Below, in pieces: positions 1 through 8,693 of a stretch of DNA of 64,000 bases. Numbering within the stretch: the stretch's first letter is position 1; every line of letters begins with the position of its first letter. The stretch spans positions 5,544,001 through 5,608,000 of the forward strand of contig OZ014420.1 in assembly GCA_963965975.1 (NCBI GenBank), written 5' to 3'. The notes beneath the pieces were generated by a model, which was not told the origin of the DNA, searched no databases, and was given only the letters and a program-made list of their open reading frames with translations. Both the position numbers and the translations under genes were made by a program. The DNA comes from Xestospongia bergquistia (taxonomy: Eukaryota > Porifera > Demospongiae > Haplosclerida > Petrosiidae).

Positions 1-3000
1 TACTGAATTGTGGGATGAAGAAAGATGGTTTGGTAAAAGTGTTGTGATACTTCTATCCGGTTAGGTTGAGATAGTTGATTGTCAATATAATTATCACATC
101 GTATGTAGAGAAGTCTCATAGTTGTGTGTGACTTTAACATGTTACTAATAAGAGCTAGTCCTTGTTCATAGAACAATGGTATCATTATTTGCTCTATCTC
201 TTCAAACCTATAGTAACTAGACACACATAACTGATCTAGTTTGAAGTTCACTTTAAGTTCTGTGAGTCTGTTCTTATGAGAGATAACATTAAATAAAGTT
301 GTTATCTGTTCATAGTTAGTATCTGACAGTGGAATGGGTAAACTCAGCTCATGTAAACTGGTATTGTGTGAGAGACCAGTTGTTAGAAATGACAGGTAAG
401 TACTGGGAATAGTTCTAGTAGAATCATTAGGGTCTATCTCAAAATATTCTATTGCTTTGTTTATTGTTAACATGTCTTGTAAACTAGGACCCATACTGTC
501 ATATATGATATTGTCCCATATCACTACTTTCAAAGCCTTAACTGTAGTATTACTCTGTAGAATAGTAAATAGTTCAATAACACTCTCAGCTGTGTCTAGT
601 GATAGTTCAAGTTGTTGTAGATTAGGATGACATTGAAATAATAGAGGTAGTGTGACATGGTATTGTCTATGATCTTGTATAAGACAATGTAGTCCTTTGA
701 TATGTTGAGGAAATAATGATGTCTGTTCACAATCCAACCATCGTAATTTGCTCTCCAGAGCAATAAGTGGTGTGTTCACTATATCTGGTGATAAGACATT
801 AGGTATGTTCAGTTTAAGAGATTGTATTGTGTGATTGTCTCTTACTAGTTTATCATAAATCTCTTTGCTTGGAATATCTTTTCTCCATTTTAGATGATAA
901 CATTCAAGTGAAAATGTTTGAATTGATTTGTTTCTTGTTACTCCTTTAATCACACTGTAGACTGTCTTAGCATTATCACTAGAGAGATTCGGTATACCTC
1001 TAACATAACTTTCAATATCTAGTACTAGTTCTTGTAGTGTGCTGTTGATATATAAACTTTCCTCCAATTCAGATAAAATCCTCTTGTCTATCTGTATATA
1101 GTCTTCTTCATGTTCAAAATACATTATTTCAAAGTGTAATATCTTTAGATGTTGTAGTTTTATTAAGTACAGTAGTACAAGAGTAACATCAGATATATCC
1201 TGTGGTATACATGAGTGTATTGTAATATAACACTCTTGAAGATTGTGAGAGAATGATGATTGAAATAAATTTACTAATAACTTCATAGCCTTTTGGTCTT
1301 TATCTATAAACAACACTTCTATCTCTAGTCTTTTACAGTTAACATTGTTCATCAATGTATTAGTAAGGAGTTGTACTTTTTGATGTCCATAATGAAATCC
1401 CAGGTCCAAATAATTCCATGTTATGTTAGAGTTCTTTAAGAAAAATCCAAGACACAGTATATCAAATAGTGATGATCTTAGTCTAAGGAGGCAAAGTGAG
1501 TGGTTCTTTATAGATTGTGATAATGTTTGACATAATTTGATGTTCTGTGATTCATATAACAGTTGAAAGACAATGGCATCCCATTCATCAGAGAAAGGAG
1601 AAGAAATGTGTGGCCTAACAGTTTCTGAATTCTGTCTGAAATGAGAGTAGTAACACTTCTCAAATCCAAACAATGGTCTCCTTTTACATTGTAGGTCAAG
1701 TTCTTTGTTAAAATATTGTTGATGGCTTTCATCTTCAAGGTGAGTTAGACCTGCTACAAACATCAGACACATTCTAAAGTGATCATTATCAAAATGTTCT
1801 GAAAACACTTCCTCTGTCTTCTCATACTTAGCTATCCACCATGCTGCTAGAAATTCTTGGATACTCAGGTGAAGAAATTGATACCTCTCCTCAATACCTG
1901 CAATAAATGTTGTCATTAGTCCAAGATAACCTTCCTTCTCTGATTGACCAAGAGACTGACAGAGTTGAATTGAAGAAAATGTCATTTTTGGATTATTTTC
2001 TTTCAAACTGAGGTAAGCAAAGTGACAAATCTCTTTAAATGTTGTATCTAAGACTGATGGTAAATGATGAATGTTATATACTTGTACAGGTTCTATATTG
2101 TCAACTTTTTTTTCAACATGTCTTCTGATAGTTTGTAGGATAAAATTCTCATATAATTCTGTGAGTGTTGTTGGTAACTGTTCGTCTGACTGACGATAAA
2201 CTGAGATAACTATGGAACAGACTAGTGGTACATAACACAATGACTGGACATCACCTCGTACTTTAAGATCTTGAATAAGTTTCTCAGCTAGATGTGGTTC
2301 TTTTTCTAGTGTTCCTTTGATTACTTCCTTCATCTCCTCTTCTGAAAATCCTAACACTTCAACATGTCTGTTAACTGAAGATAATTTTAACAGTGAGTAA
2401 GAGGCATAGCTACGAGAGGTAACAATTACTGAACATTTGGCTAATATCTCTCTACGAATTATTCTAGCTGCTAGTGAGGATTGTCTGAGATCTGTACTAA
2501 GTTCATCCCAGCCATCGAAGATTATCAGTAGTCCTTGTCCATGTATTTTTTGCAGCCATTCAGTGATATTGGCAACTTCATTACAATCATATGTGTACTT
2601 AAGTAGTTGTTTTAATTCATTAGCTTGAGCCACCTTGTCATTTCTGAGAGGACAGTAAAGTACCAAGTTATATTGTCCATGTGTGAGTTCTCCTTTAGCC
2701 CACATATTTAACAGTTTACGACAGAGTGTTGTCTTACCAATACCAGGAGGACCATCAACTATTACTCTAAGAGACTGACCACTATCACATGGTTTAAGAA
2801 CATCCTGGATATCTATCTGTTTATCTTGAGTAACTTGAGGTATTTTATCAACTTGTCCTCTTAACATACACCATTGTTTCTGTAGTATTGTTTGAGGAGT
2901 GGCATGTCTGTCTTGTGTTTGTAGTAGTGCTAATCTTCCAAAGAAGTCTTGTCCAACTGGTGGTGGCCAGTCTGTAGGGACAATAGGTTGGTATTTGTAT

Positions 3001-4976
3001 TGGTCTATCATAATATCACAATATTGCTGAACGCCATGGTCTAATGAAGTAGTGGGTGGAGCATCATCAACAGTACATTCACCTTAACAAAAGAAATGTA
3101 CATTATGTAATAGTCGTTGAGTTTTTCAAGACATAAAGTCACTTAGGTGGAGCTGAGATGATTATGGTTCGTAATTTGATAGTTTATAGGTAAGTAAGTA
3201 CTATATTGTAACTTGTTTATAGAATCTTATAATTGATATGTAGATATTGTTATGTAAAACTCTTAGACATTATATGTTGTACATGGAATTTGTTAGGGAG
3301 TTATCTCACAGCATTAATAGATTAGAGTAACTCCACCCATTAGATTAACTCCACCCATTATAATTAGTTAGGTTTATCACCTAGGAGAGATATTAGATCT
3401 AGAGTCCACCCATAAGACTGTTTCAGTAACAACAAACTACATTGTACTTACTTGTAGCATTCACTTGTATCAGGTACTGGTATATTTCCTTAGCTAGGGC
3501 AATGTTCTCAACAAGTGGTCCCTTAACAACATCTATTATTGTCTTCCAACTGACAGGATTAGCTTGACTGTCCAACTCTATCCATTTCTGGAGTACATGA
3601 TCAAGTCTTGTTTGATTAGATATGTTAGACTCAGCCAAACCCTGAAGGAAATTGTAATCTACTCCAAGACCATTACCAATACTACGCCATGATGAATTAA
3701 TAGGAGCTAGTTGTTCTAGAAGATCCTTTTTTGAAGGTTTTTCAGCTAAAATGTTCAGTGAAAGGACATTTTAAAAGGTTGTTAAATTAATATATAATTA
3801 CATAATAAAGGAATGTCATTGAATTCCTCAGTGTATGTATCATTTCTTATTACTTGTTCCTGACTACCTGTATAATTAATATCTATAATTATAGTACATT
3901 TATTAATCATGTGATATATAGATATAATCACATGATAACTAGTACAGTATTTGTTATATAGAATAATAACATCAGATCTTTGGAGAGGGGATTTTAGGTA
4001 CCTTCATTCTTAATATCTAATTGTCTTCTCATTATAGTAGCTGTAATATGTTATATGATAATAGTGTATGGTATACATAAAATATTAACAGATGTTTAGC
4101 CACAATAGTGGAACTTTATGTACCTTCATTGAGTTCATTCTTAATATCTAGTTATCTTCTAGTTATAATTATTATATACCTTTATCAGGTGAAGTAGGAT
4201 GTTCAACTTCCTTACATCTAGTTCTTGGTTTAGGTACTGGTGGAGTAAGTGAGGAAGGATGTCCAACTTCCTTATGTCTTTTCCTTGGTTTAGGTACTGG
4301 TGGAGTAAGGGAGGAAGTATTTTGAACAAAATCAGTACAAAGTGGTTTACTAGAAGGGGGCGTGTCTAAATAATAGAAGTAATGACACGATGCATATTTA
4401 TTACATACTATACCTTTACACATAACCTCTTCTCTCATTATAACAGCTATATTCTTATCTCCACAGTTCTCAACAGCTGAGATGAGTTCTTCCCAAGAGG
4501 GATCAGTACTGTTTGTAATCCACCATTGTAAACCTTCCTCTAAAACAAAGTGGTAGTCTTGATCACTGCTGGCCATTGTCTTGAGTCTTCTCCTCTCCTC
4601 CAGTGATACACCTAGTAGACTAGTGAGTTCAGTCCATTTATCTTTAACAACAAAACCACTCTTAACAAGAAGTATTAGAGCATTACTTGATGTCAATTCT
4701 ATTGAAGTAAATGAGACATAGTCCCTGTATCAGTTATATGTATTAATGTTTACCTGTTTTAGGTCCAGGATTGAGTTCAATATCACCTGATAAAATGAGG
4801 AGAAGTAAGAGAAATAAAACTAGAGAGAAGGTCAGGTTACCACCACCCTCATCTCCAGACCATAGTGACTCCACCCATCCTGAGATATCAATAGTAGTTC
4901 CCTTTTTAGTAGTACATGGTATCTGATGACAATACCATAATCCAATACTAACTCTCCATTGTGTGGTATCTATCAT
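1..4976 (-). CDS. NLR-1: 2A leader, two Death domains, NACHT-LRR receptor (3' end outside window)
   Basis: Putative cytosolic pattern receptor of the NLR family. Exons on the minus strand: 4754-4976 (2A leader), 4180-4698 (Death domain plus proline-rich tail), 3452-3745 (second Death domain), 3082 to the window edge (NACHT and LRR). All junctions are GT-AG and phase 1, and the long exon stays in one frame from the ATGATAGAC at 3011 to base 1. The NACHT shows Walker A GPPGIGKTT and Walker B LLIIFDGWDEL, then the NLR motif FLHLSIQEFLAAWW and a long irregular LRR region. The leader starts at the ATG at 4976. The reading frame is open upstream to a GTG at 5006, but there is no ATG there. The SH3-ligand-like stretch TPPVPKPRKR appears twice near the end of the first Death exon. 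The last roughly 50 residues lie outside the window. Family call is sure; ligand unknown. Confidence 0.88.
4000..4165 (-). repeat. Two decayed copies of the 3' end of the Death-1 exon
   Basis: Two short stretches (about 4000-4045 and 4123-4165) repeat the coding end of the Death-1 exon: sense to MRRQLDIKNEG, ending in a GTACC donor-like site. They lie in the intron between the two Death exons of NLR-1, and the same remnants occur in NLR-7 near 51095-51135 and 51222-51265. They look like leftovers of exon duplication. I see no acceptor that would make them exons. Confidence 0.5.
4366..4413 (-). other. 48-nt in-frame putative mini-intron in the NLR-1 Death exon
   Basis: On the minus strand the segment starts GTATAG after AAAG and ends TTATTTAG before ACACGCC. 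It is 48 nt, a multiple of three, and has no stop, so both spliced and retained forms are readable. Splicing would join the Death domain to the proline-rich tail in frame. The same segment is seen in the Death exons of NLR-3 and NLR-7. Confidence 0.5.
4754..4976 (-). other. 2A-type ribosome-skipping / signal leader exon of NLR-1
   Basis: A 74-codon exon whose last part is a run of about 14 hydrophobic residues (FSLVLFLLLLLIL), then SGDIELNPGPKT. DxExNPG/P is the canonical 2A motif: the peptide bond between G71 and P72 is not formed in a share of translation events. The exon ends ACA G|GTAAAC (phase 1) and continues as GAA TTG ACA in the Death exon, so the 2A sits directly in front of the receptor. 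The same exon recurs at 12434-12653, 20429-20651, 28680-28902, 38045-38267, 51864-52086 and 60147-60369 with an unchanged 2A core. Confidence 0.85.
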
Positions 4977-5316
4977 TATTAGAAGATATAGCAAATAAAC
5001 TAACACATAAATAGCAACTGTTAAGATCCACCCACTTTATTAAGGTTAGAGTATAATAATATTCATTAATAATACTGACCTCAATGTTATACTCATGAAT
5101 ATTAGTTGTAGTTAAATAGAATTTACTTACCACATAATGACATAATGATTTTATTATTAGAGTTGTATTTGTAATATATTTTGTTTGTGTGTGTGTGTGT
5201 GTCTTAACTCTCTAATTTACTTTCACTTTCACTTTTCACTGTTTAATCTTGTATGAGGAAACTGTTCCTCTCCTCTCATAGTTATTCTTTCTTCTCTTTC
5301 TCTCTTCTACTTACTA
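4977..5316. promoter_or_regulatory. Shared divergent promoter between NLR-1 and PTB-1
   Basis: About 340 bp separates the NLR-1 start codon (minus) from the PTB exon-1 ATG at 5317 (plus). It holds a TG repeat (about 5184-5202) and a block of GAAAGT-type hexamers on the minus strand at 5219-5240, which match the interferon regulatory factor core GAAANNGAAA. Both genes must start within or very near this block. No TATA box was assigned with confidence. Confidence 0.55.
5219..5240 (-). promoter_or_regulatory. IRF/ISRE-like GAAAGT repeat
   Basis: Read on the minus strand the site contains GAAAAGTGAAAGTGAAAG, three GAAA cores spaced by two bases. This is the spacing bound by IRF-family factors. 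The element is kept in the other NLR/PTB intergenic regions (12894-12915, 29141-29162, 38528-38542 shortened, 52332-52353 with one change). Binding is inferred from the motif only. Confidence 0.45.
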
Positions 5317-8300
5317 ATGGAATTAGAATCTGCACATTGCATGACATGTACTAGTTAGTTGTGTGTATACACTACTGAACTGATATATCTGAATTTCATT
5401 GAAGAATAATTGAAAGCTTTAGTTGAAAAGTATTGGAAAAATATTGAAAAAAACATCCCAAACTATCTGAAAAGTGTTTGATTTTGTGCAGCACAAAACA
5501 TCTAAAATAAATATAAAATTTGTCTGAAAATCATTTCAATTTCAGTATATATAACTGTATATAATAATTATATTAAAATGAAATGATAAATTTTGTGGTA
5601 CATATAAATTAACACAATCAAATCAAGAAAACAGGTACTTTTGATCAGTGATTAAATGTCCATTGATTTTTTGGTTTTGGTATCCTTTTACCAGTCTCCA
5701 CAGAGGGCACAAAGATGTCTTTTGAAGGTGGTACACCAATAATATATCCTCCACTAGGTACATTTTCCTTTATTCTTTCTGTTTTCCACACAAATACATC
5801 ACCCTTCCGTAAAAATAAATTGATACCTGATATGTAATCATGTTATAATACAATATTAGCAACATTAACAATATTAACAATATTAACAATATTAACAACA
5901 TTAACAATATTAACAACATAATACTGTACTCTTGGTTCAAAAAAGCACAAACCATCACAAAAATTTACAAAAGTTGCAGTGGCTAAATTTTGTCCATGGT
6001 AACTAATTAAAATAGGATTCCTGTACAATTAAAAGCAATTAATTAATGTCTCATTGCAGACTAAATACCCTGTCTTCAACTTGGACCCACAATCCACACT
6101 AGCACTCTGTAGCTTGACAATATTAAGTTGACAGAATTTAATAACAAATACCTTTGACCTTCTCTTTGTTTTTGACTTATATATGACTATAGCATTTTTA
6201 CATTGTGTTCAATAATCACTAGCCCTATGTAGTATTTAGAGTAATTGATAGTGTGGTATTTAGTAATGGTCTGTCTCCTCCTCCTTCCTCTTCTTTATAT
6301 CCTTCTTCCTATTCTCTTTGCCCTTTTATTTACTTACTTTCTCTTTTCATTCTTTAGCCTCGTATGGAGGAAACTGTCCCTACTGTTGCTACCTCTACAT
6401 CTCGTGTTCTTCACGTTTGTAATTTACCTACTGAAGTATTAGAGAAGGAAATATGGATGTTAGCTTCTCCCTTTGGAATGGTATACATAGTAATGTTATC
6501 ATCTTCTGACTAATGTTGGTCTCTGTAGGTGAACAAAATTTTGATGTTAAAGCAAAAGAATCAAGTTTTTATTGAAATGGGAGATATAGGATCTGCTCGT
6601 AACATGGTTGAGTGTTTCTCAGCTAGACCAGCTCAAATAAGGTAACAATATATAGTATTAGAGAAGGAAGTACTACCTACTATGATAGTATGTGTGTGTA
6701 ACTACAAAGGTTTTGTTTGTAATGTTTGTAGTCAATCTGTACTACATAGTAATATATCATTAGTAATATGACATAGCAATGTAGACAAGTTGTCTCAAGT
6801 TGTCATTAAATATCTATCTATCATTTCTATAATTATAGTGTTATAACATATACTGTTTAATATTGATGTATGTTCTTTGATATCTACAGAGATAGAACAG
6901 TTTATATACAATTCTCAAAACATCAAGAACTAAAAACAGCCACAGTAAGTCATCTAGAAAAGTTAATTGAATTGAGATTACTTTAATTGTTTTTGTTAGC
7001 CAGGAGCAACGTCAATGGGTGGAGCTAGTCCAGGTTATGGTGGCTCTTCTCCTCAATCTATCAGTATGATTGGGATAGGAGCTATGCAACAAGGTCAACC
7101 TAACTCCATTTTAAGAGTTATTATTGAGAACATGTTATATCCTATTACCATTGATGTCCTTCATCAAGTGAGTGTGTAGATTTTGTGGGTGGAGTCATTA
7201 CAAGTCATGTTAATGTTGTTTAGATATTTGCCAAATATGGTGATGTTCTAAAAATAGTAACATTCATGAAAAATGGTAATAGACATTTTTATGTAATTGA
7301 AGTGTTGTTTATGTTGTGATGTTTATAGGTCAGTTTCATGCACTCATTCAATATCCCAATGAAATAATTGCTGCTAATGCTAAAACTGTGAGTCATTCAC
7401 TAACTACAAGCTAACATACTATGTTTGTCTCTTTAGGCACTTGATGGTCAAAATATCTATAATGGTTGTTGTACATTACACATTGATTACTCTAAATTGT
7501 CTAATCTTACTGTCAAATATAACAATGAGAAGACTAGGTAAGTAGACAAGTCCTTCTCAAGTTAAATAGTAACTATTTGTATAGAGACTTTACTCGTCCT
7601 GATCTACCAGCTGGAGACCAAGAGACTGTGTCACTCCCTGACCTCTCAGCATATGGTATAATAGTATATGTATATGTGTGTGTGTGTGTGTGTATCTATA
7701 TATGTCTGTATCTAGGTCTTCATCCTGCTCTACTTCAATCTCCAGGTAGTAAGTTATTTATTTTATTAGATATAGAATGTTTTGTTTAGCATTCTCTCAA
7801 CTTCGTGCTGCTCTTATTGCTCTGGGTACTCAAGAAGGAGGAGGGGGTGGTGCTCCCTCTACTACAGTTGTTCTAGCCTCTAATCTCAATGATAAGGTAA
7901 TATTGTGATAAAGAGACATGTCTGTGTGTGTTAGTATTTGTGTATGATTTGCACCACTTTTCTCTTCTTGTTGGCACTCTTTCTTCCTCTGTTGGCTCCT
8001 CTTGGCTGTCTTCTCCTCCCTCTCATTCTCCCTCCCTTCTTTCACACAAGATGATTTCTCCTCATGCTCTCTTTATTCTCTTTGGTACGTCTTTCTCTCT
8101 TTATCTCTCTATCTCTTGCACAATATGATCTAGTAGAGTCTGTTCACATTGATTTTATAGACTATTGCAATGAGATTGTTCTATTTATAGAATGTGTCAT
8201 TGATCATATCATTGAACAGACTATAATATTAAATGTGTAGTCATCAATGTAGTGTTAATAAATGTTATATAATATTGTAGGTGTATATGGTGATGTAATG

Positions 8301-8682
8301 CGTGTGAAGATATTGTATAGTAAAAGAGACTCCGCCCTTATTCAATTTCGCGAACCTCAACAAGCTCAGAACTGTGAGTGATCTAAAAGTTAATTTTTAA
8401 TAATTTTTATGTTCTCTCTCATTCTGTCTCTCTCTGTCTCTCTCTAGCTGTTACTCATCTTAATGGTAGCATGTTATATGGTAAAAAAATTCATGTGACA
8501 CTCTCTAAACATACTCAAGTCCAGATGCCTCAACCAGGAAGTAATGTAAGATGATGTCATATCATATACATATAGAGGTTATATTATCATATATAACATT
8601 GTTACATTCATTATTATCAAGGTGTTCCTTTTCTCTTTATTAGGAGGATGGACTAACTGAAGACTTTTTATTACAATACTAA
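5317..8682 (+). CDS. PTB-1: polypyrimidine tract-binding protein paralogue, RRM1-RRM3, cut before RRM4
   Basis: Nuclear RNA-binding splicing regulator of the PTBP1 type. Coding exons: 6358-6480, 6529-6641, 6890-6944, 7000-7167, 7224-7275, 7329-7387, 7437-7537, 7585-7655, 7716-7745, 7790-7896, 8051-8084, 8281-8373, 8448-8545, 8644-8682. Phases close to an open frame of 378 residues from the ATG at 6364. Recognisable PTB stretches are the RRM1 part [14 protein letters not shown], the RRM2 start [20 protein letters not shown], the linker [11 protein letters not shown], and RRM3 [21 protein letters not shown]. After EDGLTEDF the sequence leaves the PTB copy and stops at LLQY, so RRM4 is missing. 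The original exon 1 (ATG at 5317) has lost its splice donor through a deletion of about 19 bp, so translation probably starts in exon 2. Its stop lies 11 bp from the NLR-2 stop. Confidence 0.82.
5369..6183 (-). pseudogene. Insertion in PTB-1 intron 1 carrying exons of an unknown gene
   Basis: About 0.8 kb is present here and in the PTB-2 and PTB-4 loci but absent from PTB-5 and PTB-6, where the flanking sequence is continuous. The minus strand holds pieces that read as protein: a last exon ending near 5645 ([14 protein letters not shown], then [13 protein letters not shown]), an exon with [20 protein letters not shown], and one with [18 protein letters not shown]. The acceptor of the last exon is GG here instead of AG, so this copy looks dead. 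An AACAATATT-type microsatellite follows the middle exon (about 5848-5920). I do not recognise the family. Confidence 0.5.
8051..8084 (+). other. 34-nt PTB exon (autoregulatory exon position) of PTB-1
   Basis: This exon encodes [12 protein letters not shown] and matches in place and length the 34-nt exon 11 of vertebrate PTBP1 (same residues in LFILFG). Upstream, about 7950-8050 is strongly pyrimidine-rich with TCTT and CTCTC runs. Downstream, about 8086-8120 is also CT-rich. In vertebrates PTB binds such tracts and skips this exon, which breaks the frame. Skipping 34 nt here would also shift the frame. Confidence 0.65.
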
Positions 8683-8693
8683 CAATATGACAA

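Noticed and set aside
1508-1738. Minus-strand ORF MKMKAINNILTKN, seen in all NLR copies
   Set aside because: It is a frame-shifted reading of the NLR exon around NKELDLQCKRRPL. The NLR frame is open throughout except in NLR-7.
2437-2628. Plus-strand ORFs opposite the NACHT region (MANISLRIILAASEDC type), seen in several copies
   Set aside because: These are antisense shadows of the conserved NACHT exon. They have no own promoter or splice signals.
4743-5006. 2A motif as a sign of a picorna-like virus or 2A-bearing non-LTR retrotransposon
   Set aside because: No viral capsid, polymerase, endonuclease or reverse transcriptase lies next to any 2A copy. In every case the exon splices to an NLR Death-fold exon.
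5006-5006. GTG at 5006 as the NLR-1 start (adding MLVYLLYLLI)
   Set aside because: Animal nuclear genes rarely start at GTG, and there is no ATG in that extension. The ATG at 4976 is shared by all seven copies, including the two whose upstream sequence differs.
6245-6442. Plus-strand ORF rich in Leu ([15 protein letters not shown]) before PTB RRM1, repeated at 13928, 30406 and 42678
   Set aside because: It reads the pyrimidine-rich intron and the start of PTB exon 2 in the wrong frame. The PTB frame explains the conservation.
7577-7789. ORF beginning [14 protein letters not shown] as a stand-alone small protein, repeated in several places
   Set aside because: It is PTB exons 9 and 10 read through the intron between them. 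The AG and GT borders and phases fit splicing.
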